This document shows positions 10,615 to 20,900 of a stretch of DNA of 60,921 nucleotides, piece after piece. Where the stretch lies: positions 412,327 through 473,247 of the forward strand of contig BCKE01000008.1 of assembly GCA_001600495.1 (NCBI GenBank). Reading direction: 5' to 3'. How positions within the stretch are numbered: position 1 is the first letter of the stretch; each line of letters begins with the position of its first letter. The stretch is from Pilasporangium apinafurcum (Eukaryota; Oomycota; Peronosporomycetes; Pythiales; Pythiaceae). Under the pieces are notes generated by a model, which had not been told where the DNA came from, did not search any database, and worked only from the letters and a program-made list of their open reading frames with translations. The position numbers were made by a program, and so were the translations under genes.

Positions 10615-11784
10615 CTACATGCCGCCATCACTTCGAGTGTGGTGGTCGTTGCTGTCAGTCGATGCTTTTCTCTTTCTCCCGGCTTCAATCGCTGCCAGTG
10701 TCACCTCTGATGTGTGCTTCATGAGAGACGTGGTCATTTCCATCATCATTTGCATCTGTGCCTGTCGATCTTTCTCTCTTTCTTCTCGTTCAAAGCGCAA
10801 CTGCGTCTCTCTTTCCTCCAGTGCAAAGCGGTGCTGCGTCTCGAGCAACGTCACCAGGTTGTTCGACATTTCCGCCATCACTGTTCGCAGTACATCCCCG
10901 TTCTCAACAGTTGTTGGATTTGTCGACAGAGGACCATTCAGTTGGCGTCTATTGTCATCACGGACGGTGGTGATTGTCCCATTTGGTGTTTGTGTTTCCG
11001 AAATCGATCGACGTGGAAGTATCGCGGGTGCATTATTACTAGTGGTACTAGTGGGCCCCGATCGTTTGCCATCCATCCGAGCAAGCACTTCGTCCATCAG
11101 TTTTGAGAAATCACTTTCGCCCTCAGGATGTCGGCGTGGAGCTCGCGCGCGCCACTTGCGGTGCTGCACCACCAGCGCATCAAATCTCGCCTTTGCAGTT
11201 GTACCTTTAAGGTTGGGGAACTTGCGCTGGATCGACGGGTGATGTGCCAATTTCTGCGCCACTGCATCCCACGCCGCCATGCGGTGACCGTGTTTCGCAG
11301 TGTAAGGCGTGTCGGCATGCACACACTCCACCAGCAAATAGTCTTCAGCATCACCAAAGCGGTTTAGCGTACGATATGAGTCCATTGGAGAAACTGTGAT
11401 CGGCTGCTCCACCGCAGTCTGTTGCAATTCATTTATTCCGTTCACTGCTGCCGTATTATGTACGTCGGTTTCTTCTCCCACGCTCGCGCGAAGACGTCGT
11501 CGCTTTGAACTCGTAGGATTTTCGTTGCTATTGTTGTTGTTACTTGTGTCTCGTTCGACTACATCATCACGTACGCCTAATGGAGCGACGGGCAATTCAC
11601 TGCGGATTTGGCCAGCGAGGGAATCGCGCTTGCGATGGTACCCATCTGGGTCGTTGAGAAACGAACGTACAGCGTTCGCAGACCGTCCCATCGCGAGAGC
11701 GATATCCTTGACGGATGAATCGGCCGCATGCATTGCCAGGATCTGCTCCCGTTCATGGAGACTCAGGCTTTTTCCTCGCCCCAT
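10615..11784 (-). CDS. Transposase-derived HTH / SANT-like coiled-coil DNA-binding protein
   Basis: A single-exon protein of 389 residues. Residues 1-55 (MGRGKSLSLHEREQIL...VKDIALAMGRSANAVRSFL) resemble the N-terminal helix-turn-helix of Tc3/Tc1 transposases. Residues about 145-230 (DYLLVECV...AAWDAVAQKLA...FPNLKGTTAKARFDALVVQHRKW) look like a Myb/SANT-type DNA-binding region. Residues about 295-365 form a charged, Met-rich coiled coil ending in a basic tail. There is no DDE catalytic domain, so it is not a transposase by itself. It could be the DNA-binding partner of a mobile element or a domesticated regulator. The open frame is intact and no terminal repeats were noticed around it. Function is inferred from fold resemblance only. 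Confidence 0.7.
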   Translation of the reverse strand: MGRGKSLSLHEREQILAMHAADSSVKDIALAMGRSANAVRSFLNDPDGYHRKRDSLAGQIRSELPVAPLGVRDDVVERDTSNNNNSNENPTSSKRRRLRASVGEETDVHNTAAVNGINELQQTAVEQPITVSPMDSYRTLNRFGDAEDYLLVECVHADTPYTAKHGHRMAAWDAVAQKLAHHPSIQRKFPNLKGTTAKARFDALVVQHRKWRARAPRRHPEGESDFSKLMDEVLARMDGKRSGPTSTTSNNAPAILPRRSISETQTPNGTITTVRDDNRRQLNGPLSTNPTTVENGDVLRTVMAEMSNNLVTLLETQHRFALEERETQLRFEREEREKDRQAQMQMMMEMTTSLMKHTSEVTLAAIEAGRKRKASTDSNDHHTRSDGGM

Positions 11785-13067
11785 ATCGGTCTGCTTTTCT
11801 CTTCGTCCTTGGCTTTGGTTTTCAACTGGCGCGTAGATTCCAAAATGGCGTCACTCCTATTTTCTTCCCTTTTTTCTCCACCACAAAAATAAAAGTGCGT
11901 AAATTTCGGCGAATAGGCGGTATTTTACGGCCCACACTCGGCAACAAATAAATTTCTACTTCAACTTACGAATTTTAGGAATTTTTCCCGCCACAAATTT
12001 TGGTTTTTTTTTCCTTTATTGGTGGTTGAAAGGCACGACTGGAAATGGAAATGGCACTACTACGCATTAGCAGCGACCGAAATGAATACACTATGACCAT
12101 GAAGATTGTATGGATGGTAATCCACATGATACTGATTATGTAGTTGATACAACTACTCCGCGATCAAGATTTTTTTTTCACCGAAAGCACGACAAAGAAG
12201 AACACGTGGTTGCGGTTGTGGCAGTCGGTGCGTTTTGCACACGGCCAGCATGTGGATTTTGTATCGAAGAAACTGAAATATTCCAAGTGGATGCTAATCT
12301 ATTCCTATACATGACACAAACACCCCAATAGGAAACATATGCATATGGAATGTCCATTCATGTTCTACATCGAAGTGGTGTGTGTCGACAGCTAGTGGGA
12401 GATTAAAACTTGAAGAGGATGCTTTATTCATAATCATCCGACCAGTCAGAAACGAACGATGAAAGCGGAAATGCAGATTCAACTAGACCATTAACTGATG
12501 TTCGCGTTAGGAATAACACAAAGCTGGTTGAAAAGCACCATCATTTCATGCGTGAAAAATGAGAGACACAAATGCGATTCGAAAATAAAAGGCGGGAAAG
12601 AAGATCGTCAAGGATAGGCAAAAGTGATTGATGACAATGTTGAAAACGACACTAGAGCATACAGCAAAGAGAATGAAGCAAGAGAATCAATCGCCACGAG
12701 CATGCAATTGCTGTGCAAGCAGCGATGAAATCGTCTAACCAACAAGTTTTATGATATTATTTCTGAATGAATTTCGCTGTGCGGTTCTTTAGTGATAGGT
12801 AATTTATAATTTATTTTGTTTGTCTTTTTCGGCGCGGAACATATCGGTAACACTGGGAAAGTGCACGTAAAGAATTTGCATATTGGTGACAGTGTCTCCT
12901 TAAAATCTTGGAATGCAACAAGAACTGATGCTCCTCGAAGTGCAGTGAGCAGCACATCGCATATGAGGCGCTTCAATGTTGCTTTGTCTGCCAATACTCA
13001 TAAGCCTATGCATACAGTAGCAGACAGAACAATTGGGCTTGTAACGATGACTGGGTTCATCCAAAAA
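11785..13067. other. Intergenic, no recognised gene
   Basis: Upstream regions of the HTH gene (minus) and the DUF1697 gene (plus). An open frame extends from 12816 into the DUF1697 gene, but its first 84 codons carry no family signature. Homopolymer T runs occur near 12000 and 12170. Confidence 0.5.
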
Positions 13068-13742
13068 ATGGGCAAACGGAACGCATCAACGGCAGCAGCT
13101 AAGCAAAGCAAACGCGCAAAGCAGCACACTGATGCACCCTCAACAAGAAAAGAGAGCGATACCCTGACTGCGAATGCTATTGAAACCGAAAGTGACACCG
13201 CCAATGAGACTAAAAGACGGCAAATGGTAGCGTTTCTGCGTGGAGTGAATGTAGGCGGACGTGTACACAGCATGGCTGCCATTGTCAAAGCGATGCATAA
13301 CGCTGGTTTCGAAAATGTATCGACTTTCCTGGCGAGTGGGAATGTACTGCTAGATGTATCGAACGCTAGTCAGACTCAAGAAGATGTTGAAACACAAGTA
13401 GAAGATGTGCTCAGTAAACTCTTTGGTGTTACACTTCCTGTCTTTGTGCGTTCCCGTGAAGAAATCGAAGTGATTCTCAACAATGTCGATAAGACAACTA
13501 CCGCTATGAACGTAGTAATGATTAAGCAAGGATTGACACAGCAACATCGGTCAACACTAGCGGAACTTTGTACAGATGACGATGAACTCCTGGCATTGCA
13601 ACGCGAGTTCTTATGGTACTCGGCGACAAAAATGAGCGAATCACCGCTCTTCAAAGTGTCATTTGAAAAGAAACTGGGCGTCGCTGTGACTGTGCGCAAT
13701 GTCAACACCCTGCGAAGGATTTTGGTGAGACTAGACACCTAA
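13068..13742 (+). CDS. DUF1697 family protein
   Basis: From ATG 13068 this is a 224-residue protein. A basic N-terminal tail (MGKRNASTAAAKQSKRAKQ) of about 55 residues precedes the DUF1697 domain, which begins with FLRGVNVGGR and continues with MAAIVKAMHNAGFENVSTFLASGNVLLD, the family hallmarks. DUF1697 proteins are mostly bacterial and of unknown function, so bacterial origin by transfer is possible, but base composition does not stand out. The open frame extends upstream to ATG 12816; I prefer 13068 because the extra residues show no conservation that I recognise. The KQSKRAKQ stretch could be a nuclear localisation signal, which is an inference. Confidence 0.75.
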   Translation: MGKRNASTAAAKQSKRAKQHTDAPSTRKESDTLTANAIETESDTANETKRRQMVAFLRGVNVGGRVHSMAAIVKAMHNAGFENVSTFLASGNVLLDVSNASQTQEDVETQVEDVLSKLFGVTLPVFVRSREEIEVILNNVDKTTTAMNVVMIKQGLTQQHRSTLAELCTDDDELLALQREFLWYSATKMSESPLFKVSFEKKLGVAVTVRNVNTLRRILVRLDT

Positions 13743-13846
13743 AGATTGCGGTACTTCTCATATTAAATCCCTTTTTTATCTGCAAGAAGATGAGTCATAG
13801 TGGTTACCTAACAAGTTTGCCCATATTCACAAGCTAAACCTTTCAG

Positions 13847-13975
13847 CTCATCAATTGAATCGTGTATATATACTTCATCTCATCAATTGGCGCGTGTGTA
13901 TATTCCAATCAGGAGAACGATATTTCAGCTAATCAATTGAATCGTGTGTATATATTCTAATCCGGAAAATGATCC
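13847..13975. repeat. Imperfect threefold repeat, ATCAATTG/GTGTATATAT type
   Basis: Three imperfect units follow one another, each with (T/C)AGCTCATCAATTGAATC-like sequence and then GTGTATATAT-like sequence. Units 2 and 3 continue with similar tails (CCAATCAGGA / CTAATCCGGA). They lie in the promoter region of the MFS gene. Confidence 0.6.
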
Positions 13976-14162
13976 GACAAGCAAATGGGCGCTAAACCTA
14001 TCACATGGTAGCATTTTCATTTGGTTTGTTCATTCTTTGTAACAGTAAACGCTGCCGCTAAGTACGCAAGCAACAGCTTGACAATACTTTCCGTCAGTTA
14101 GTTCATTAAGTACGGATTTGTCCCTTCTACAAAATGTCCTCAAACGTACTTAATCAGGTTCC

Positions 14163-14178
14163 TCATTTTCTCGCTGTT
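14163..14178 (+). promoter_or_regulatory. Oomycete initiator-like motif
   Basis: TCATTTTCTCGCTGTT lies about 20 nt before the MFS start codon. It resembles the oomycete core-promoter initiator (TCAYTYY-type) that marks transcription starts close to the ATG. Confidence 0.5.
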
Positions 14179-14186
14179 CAAGGAGG

Positions 14187-15833
14187 ATGGCAATGCATGC
14201 CAAGAGCATCATCGATGTGGGACTGAAGGAACCAGACCATGCGCAAAAGGGATCGCCTGCGGAGGACAATGAGTCTACCGCACTGCTGCTGTCAGAGCCA
14301 TTTCTCTTTCCACCTAAATCGTCTGACGGCTCGCACTACGTCCGTCACTTCAACACAATGGGACTCCCACAGCTTGATTCCAAGGGTGTCATCATTCTAC
14401 TCTGTACGATCAACCTCTGGAACTACATCGACCGCGGCATCATCCCCGGTGCACCGCAGCAGTTCGATAACTTTATCACGCAGACGCTTGGGGTCGCTGT
14501 TACGCAGCAGTCGTTCTACCTGGGTCTCTTGGCGTCGGCATTCATCGCCAGCTACTCGGTATGTTCCATGATTTTCGGCTACCTCTCGCTCACGATCCGT
14601 CCATTCCGTATGATTGCGTTTGGCATGACTGTATGGATTATTGCGGTCGTTATCTGCGGTATCGCCCAGAAAGTAGAGAGCTACCACCTTCTGATCTTCG
14701 GTCGCCTGCTCAGCGGAGTAGGAGAGGCATCCTTCCAATGTAATGCTACTCCATTCATCAACACCCACGCCCCGAAGAAGAGCCGCGCACTGTACATGGG
14801 CGTCTACTTGGCGTCTATCACGGTTGGTACGGCCGTTGGGTACATTTACGGTGCTGCTTTTGCATCATCATCCATAGGTTGGGCTGGTGCGTACTACTGT
14901 GAAGCAGTTGTGATGGCTGTGCTAGTGTCTTGCTGCTTGTTTTGTGTTCCTCGAGACCTTGACAGCATCCCAAAGGAAGATGAAAAGACGTATCAGCCGC
15001 TGCTAACGCCCAAGCAATCACTGGAGGGTGACCTGTCGCCTCCAGATGTAATTCCGACCGAGATTTTGTCGGAAGATCAACCAAAGAAACTATCATTCTT
15101 TGCCGCGTGGTGGGAGATCTTTAGTGATCCCGTCTTCACACTCGTGGTCCTGGGTCACGCCGCATACACGTTCTCTCTTGCGGCATTAAGCGTCTTCAGT
15201 CCGGTCATTTTTATTGGACTGGGACTATTTGAAACAGAGACACAGGTGTCGATGATCTTTGGTGGCTTGATTGTGATAACTGGTACACTTGGAACACCTA
15301 TCGGAGGTATTGTTGTTGATCGATTAACGAAGAAAGATTCGATTTCCAGCGCCAAACGCTGCTACATCGCTGTGGTGGCACTCTTTGTGATGATCGTGGC
15401 GGGGGAATCGCTAGCAGTGCTGATGATGGCATTCACGTCTATCAAGTACTTGTTTCTGGGTATCTTGATGGTTTGCTTCTTTTTTCTCTGTGCGCTGTCA
15501 CCAGCAGAAACCATAGCAGTATTGGAACTGTTCCCTGCGTCACGTCGATCGATGTCCATTGCTGCCAACATGCTGGTTATTCACGTATTTGGAGACGTAC
15601 CATCGCCCATCATTCTGGGCTGGCTGAAGGACACGTGGGCACCTCGCTGTGGGACGGTAGTAATTGATGATGAGGCGAAGCTGAATCCTGAATGCCACAA
15701 AGACCGGTCAGGGTTGAAGAATGTGCTATTCTTTGCGGTGTTGTGGATGCTTTGGTCTGTGCTCATGTGGGGAGCGGCAGTGTTGACACTCAAGCGCAGA
15801 CAACGACTTCCACGTCGAGCATCGCGTGTGTAA
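14187..15833 (+). CDS. SPNS: Spinster-like major facilitator superfamily transporter
   Basis: A single-exon membrane protein of 548 residues. After a polar N-terminus of about 60 residues come roughly 12 hydrophobic segments with a large polar loop near the middle (about residues 255-300). Family features are the start of the first helix (LLCTINLWNYIDRGIIPGA) and the loop FGRLLSGVGEASFQCNATPFI followed by APKKSRALYMGVY, both typical of Spinster homologues. In animals and plants these export lysolipids or sphingosine phosphate or act in lysosomes; the substrate here is unknown. ATG 14187 is chosen because an initiator-like motif lies just upstream; a second ATG follows two codons later. Confidence 0.85.
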   Translation: MAMHAKSIIDVGLKEPDHAQKGSPAEDNESTALLLSEPFLFPPKSSDGSHYVRHFNTMGLPQLDSKGVIILLCTINLWNYIDRGIIPGAPQQFDNFITQTLGVAVTQQSFYLGLLASAFIASYSVCSMIFGYLSLTIRPFRMIAFGMTVWIIAVVICGIAQKVESYHLLIFGRLLSGVGEASFQCNATPFINTHAPKKSRALYMGVYLASITVGTAVGYIYGAAFASSSIGWAGAYYCEAVVMAVLVSCCLFCVPRDLDSIPKEDEKTYQPLLTPKQSLEGDLSPPDVIPTEILSEDQPKKLSFFAAWWEIFSDPVFTLVVLGHAAYTFSLAALSVFSPVIFIGLGLFETETQVSMIFGGLIVITGTLGTPIGGIVVDRLTKKDSISSAKRCYIAVVALFVMIVAGESLAVLMMAFTSIKYLFLGILMVCFFFLCALSPAETIAVLELFPASRRSMSIAANMLVIHVFGDVPSPIILGWLKDTWAPRCGTVVIDDEAKLNPECHKDRSGLKNVLFFAVLWMLWSVLMWGAAVLTLKRRQRLPRRASRV

Positions 15834-16185
15834 ATACTGTAGAAATATGGTAATAAAAAAACTGCTTCCCACAGGTTGCGAGAGGTGGACTGAGATGGAT
15901 ATATCGCAATCTGAATGAAGCTCCTTTCGTGTGTCGTAACATAGACGTTCCTGAGATTCTATAAGCATTTTTTGTATTTGCATGAACGCACAATAAATCC
16001 TAAAACAAGCAGTTTCTGAAAACGTCAAAGCTTGCATCAAACTAGTCCTCTTGTTTCCGTGAGACATCAAAAAGAAAGATAGGAATTAGTAAGCAACCAC
16101 GCAAAGCACCCACACATTACCGAATTTATCGATCCATCACATGTCAGTGCCACTTTTTTGACACTTACAACTCTTTCTGAATTAC
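15834..16185. other. Convergent intergenic region
   Basis: Lies between the 3' ends of the MFS transporter (plus) and ARP1 (minus). No gene or strong structure was seen. Confidence 0.6.
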
Positions 16186-17628
16186 TTAGAGCGCCTTTCG
16201 ATGCAAAATCGATGCGCCATACTCCTCGTATTCACTCTTTGTGATCCACATATTCTTGAACGTTGCCAATGATGCCAGGATGGACCCGCCGATCCACGTC
16301 GAATAGAGACGCGTCGGTGGCGCCGAAATACGGATCTTAATGTCTTTGGGTGCTTTCTTTCGTACTTCCGCCAGCAGTCGATCACCAAATCCTGGGAACA
16401 TCGTTGATCCACCGGATAGAATGATCTGAGAGAAGAGCGTTTTGCGCAGGTCCATGTCTGACTTCATGATCGCTTGCACCAAGCACTCGTGAACACCTGT
16501 AGGTAATGACAAGGCAGAGCAATCAGTACTTGATCTTTGAATTCAGAATGAATCTGATAAGATAAAGAGCACCATCGTACCTCCTCCTTCGCAACCAATG
16601 ATCTCAGGATGAAAGAGCACTTCAGGAGCACGGAATTTCTCCGCACCAATCTACACATCCCAACCAAGCCAAGACATCTTTGTCAATAACAAATCAGTGT
16701 CAATAAATAGAGAATTATGTCTTACATTAAGCAATGTTCCATCAGGCAAGTAGTATGAGGACGAGTCATCCACTGGCGCTGCAACGGCTTTGGTTTTGGC
16801 ACTCAGCATATCTTTGACGACAACAGCCGACTTCTCTGCCTCCAGCTGCTCTTCCTTCGCAGGGTTAAAGGCGACATAGCAGAGCTTCTCCTTGATCTCA
16901 CGTACGATTTCACGTTCGGCCGATGTCTGAAAGTTGTAACCAGCCCGACGTAGTAGAAGCTGTAGATGTTGCGTCACGTCTCGTCCAGCGACGTCCAGTC
17001 TTGTAATAGCATGAGGGAGAGTGAAGCTTTCGTAGACTGGCACAACGTGACAGACGCCATCGCCTACGTCCAGCACCACGCCTGTCGTTCGACCAGACGC
17101 ATATAAGCTCAGTACAGCCTGCGGAGAAACAAAGAGCGACGGCACGTTGAACGCTTCGAAGAACACTTCTCCCGCACGTTGTCGGTTCTGTACAGGGTTT
17201 AATGGTGCTTCAGTCAGCAGCACCTATCGATACATAGGCAGTGATTATGTCAGTATCATCATTTAGTACAACTTACGGATGCAGCTATCTCCAACACCTA
17301 CCGGATGATCTTCACTCTGAACATTCAGCATATCCTTCGAGTACACGTGCTGCCATATCCGATGCATGCTATTCCAGTCAGTCACCACGCCATGCTCCAT
17401 GGCGTATTGGATCTTGAACAGCCCACGATGGTGCTGCACTTTATTTCCGACAAACACGTCCCCACCCTCGTAAGCTCCTCCTGGCATCATGCGTGTGTGT
17501 TTCGTGACGCCAGTGAACGAGGGAAACACCACTTGTGGGGTCTCTCCCCCAGCGAAACCAGCCTTCATGAGTCCACTGCCATTGTCGATCACCAGTGGCT
17601 GGTTTCCCAGCACCTCCCTGCGCGCCAT
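16186..17628 (-). CDS. ARP1: Actin-related protein 1 (centractin), dynactin filament subunit
   Basis: Exons 17302-17628, 16726-17223, 16581-16650 and 16186-16496 join to 401 residues. The actin fold is clear: [18 protein letters not shown] (phosphate loop 1), [48 protein letters not shown] (phosphate loop 2) and [17 protein letters not shown]. The end [28 protein letters not shown] with a C-terminal [12 protein letters not shown] points to ARP1 rather than actin or ARP2. ARP1 forms the short filament of dynactin, the cofactor of cytoplasmic dynein. The protein is about 25 residues longer than usual because of an insertion (about residues 217-240, [20 protein letters not shown]) in a surface loop before YYLPDG. 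Divergent from symplekin, with 285 bp between the starts. Confidence 0.9.
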
Positions 17629-17913
17629 CGTCGCTCTTCCTCCTGTGTTTTTTCTGTATCGTTATCGCGTATCGGCAGCACTTGGCTCATACATGGGAAA
17701 TCTACCCGACCGTAAACTACCGGTTTTTGATGCCAGTATCTTCAATAACCCAAAAATCCATAATAAACAAAGAAAAACACATAATGGGTAATTGGATAAT
17801 ATGCTCTGGTCATGGATGATCGAATAGTGGCCCCTGCCCCCAAGCCAAACACGAAGAATGAAGGTCACTCATAGCCTTGAGGGAAACGAGCCCACACGCA
17901 CACTCTGAAAGCG

Positions 17914-20900
17914 ATGGCGGCGGCGATGGAGACGGCGGAGCGCGAGGCGTTTGCGCTCTTAGAGCAGATCCAGACGCCTCGAGGTGGCAGTAATGCGGAA
18001 CAGGTAACACTTTTCCAGCAGCTGCAGGAGTTAGTGCTGAATAGGGATGTATCTGGCCCCACACAGAGTCATCTGTTAAAAGTGATAATCCCATATTTGT
18101 CTGCACTCGTGCAGCAGCAGAATGCTGCACTTGGGAGTGCTGTGTTGCAACTATTGCGTCAGGCCATACAGCGACGTGATGTGTTTCTGCGGGAGTTGTA
18201 CGACGTCTGCAATACAATGTTGATGCTCAGCTTCACGAGCGAGAAGAACGTGCTGCTTGGGCTTCAATTGGTCATGACAAGTCTCACACGCGCGTTCCAA
18301 TTCGTCTGTGAAGACAAACATGGAGGAAATGAAGAGGATCGACAGGTTAAAGCCCCGCTATGGAGCGCAGTCACGGCGAATCTTGATCGAGTGATGGACG
18401 TCTTGATGTCCAGTCCATTCGGGGGCAACGATGCCACCAACAATAATCGGAGTGTGCTAGTGTGGCTAAAGGCGTGGAAGTATCTTGAGGTCGCTGTGCT
18501 GTTACTCAGTACTGCCAGAGACGCTACAATGTATCGAGATCCGTCACGCTCTAATGTACAGCCGGACGAAATCACAATTGATCGCATTCCCAACGACGCT
18601 TCTTTCCACTTGCTGAACAGAGACCAACTGGAACAATTGGGCATGTCCTTGCTTAAGCAAATGTGCGAACGTCTCTTTGGTCGCTCTTCTTGCGGATCCG
18701 TCTTGACCAAGCGTGAATGGTGCGTGTCTATTAATTCTCTATCGCTTATTGCTACACTTCGGCCACATTTCATGCCGATAATCCTTCCACGTCTAGCATC
18801 ATTCGCTCAAAGTGACATGTGTGTCGATGCCACGGTGCAAGCTACGCTCAAGGCAAATCTCGTAAAACTTCTTAGCTATCCATCAGCACAGGGGTTTGCA
18901 GATGAAATCACCGAGTGTTTAATCGAACTCGGCGCTTCAGAACGCGCATTTCGAGCCATCAGTAAGAGCAAAGAGCCACGACGAAAGTACATATCAGCTC
19001 CTTCCGAGATTTCGCTGCGTAAGGCGCGAATCGGAAAGCGTTCCGCTGCCCAGACGATGACGGAGAAAGTGGAAAACGACATGTCCAAACGCATGCGCAT
19101 GAATGACGCCACCTCTACGAGTACTAAACCGTCCACGGAACTGGTAACGCAAGAGGAAATTGTGAATATGCCGTCAAATGCCGTCGTAAACTTGGTACTT
19201 GAGGGTTTTGCATCTGAGATGCCTAGTCCTGTACCACCAAATCTGAAACTAGACCTGCCACCGAGCGAATTAAAGGCACGGATGGCAAATATTTTAGCAA
19301 CACTTGCCACCCCTTCCTCCGCACTGGCAATTGAGAATACTGCAAAACGTATGCGAGATCCACGACGTCAACGTGATCCTCGCATCCGTCAACAGGAACA
19401 GCCAGCACTTGCTCAAATCTTTGATGAAGCGACAATAGAAGAAGTTAGTGATTGGATCTCGAAAAATGCGTCTTCGGTCGCTGAGCCTCTTATATCTGTA
19501 TCCGAAGACAATGTTGTCCAGGTGTACCTTAAACCTGTGACGTCAGTTTGGTGTAGGGATATGGCGATGGGAGCGCTCTCACGTATACTGGAAAATGAAC
19601 ATGGTGTAAGTATCAGTGGTGATGAAAAAGCTCGAGAGCGTATTCTATGCCGCATCGCATCGAGTCCATGGCTGTTGCTCACAGATGAGCAAAACAACCC
19701 AATCGACTCAGCAGACATAACAGGAAAGATTCCGTTTGTGTATCAGTCAATTCTTGATTTTATACTGGAAGACTATTCAGCACGGTCATCACTCGCCATT
19801 GCGCTGTTGTATCATGAATACCTCCGGTTTACTGTACATCGCCTAAATGGATCGTTGGAGGAACAGGATAGATTATACCGACAAGCAACGATGTATTTTT
19901 TTGCATCCTTACGAAAGAAGTTGGATTTAAACTCGTCTGCTGATAAAAAACTGTTTAGCAGCTTAGTGATGGAGCTTCCACGTGTTTCAGCCGAGGTCCT
20001 CAACGTTGTGACCGGGTTATTTGCTGAAAAGAATGGTATTGCTCTTGGAATTACGGTACTGCGAGACTTAGCTAAGGAGCGCAGACTCTGTCAAGTACCA
20101 TGCCTACGAATGCTCTTGCGGTATACGTGTCATGACGATGAAGGGTGCCGAAACTCATCCATTCGATGTGTAGCAAACCAACTCTATGTGATTGACTCGC
20201 TGAAACATTCGATTGAAGCGTTTGCAATTCAGTTGGTAGACACACTCAGAGACAACCAAGATACGAACACAGTAGTGGAAGACAAAGAACAAAACGTTGA
20301 TGAAGAAATAGGCTCAAGCGAAGTCAAGTACAACACCATTGGTTCGGACACAAGTTATCAACTTCAGCGTGTTAACGAGCAACTGGAGAACATGCATAAG
20401 TCAGAGAAGGAATTACAGACTGAGCTGTTGGAGCTGGCGGACGAAATCCACAAAGAAGCGGACTTGACACGGCCAGTAGATACCGAATCAGAAACGTTGC
20501 GAAGACTGGAGCTATATTTGGCTTTGTGTGCGAAAAAGCCTTCGCTCTTAGTCCATCTGGTAGCTGCATACGCGCATGCCACAGAAGCTGTCCGCCAGGC
20601 AATCTTTCTCGCAATCGAAAAACTGATCAAACATTTAAAGCAACGCAAGCTAAGTGCGGAGGTCGTGGCTCAACTCAATGATTTCGAGCCAAATGCGCTT
20701 GGATTAGTATGCCACATCATCCAGATCCTGTCTGTGCGCGCACGACCAAATGAAGAAGCAGCAGGAATGGAAGAATTGGTGCAACAGGTTCTCACTCTGT
20801 ACCATGCACACGAGCACATTCCAGACGCCATCTCAACCCTTATCCCAATTCTGCCAAACATTCGCAAAGAAATTCTGTTTCCGTTGTTGCCTCAACTTCT

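Larger units (their letters stand above)
13743..14186. other. Intergenic region upstream of the MFS transporter
   Basis: Contains the threefold repeat at 13847-13975 and the initiator-like motif at 14163. No coding region was seen. Confidence 0.6.

Noticed and set aside
10619-11242. 207-codon plus-strand frame opposite the HTH protein
   Set aside because: It is Ser/Cys/Val-rich without any family signature and overlaps a frame with clear HTH and coiled-coil features on the other strand.
12816-13067. Extended N-terminus for the DUF1697 protein
   Set aside because: The 84 extra codons show no recognisable motif, and a good Met followed by a basic tail occurs at 13068.
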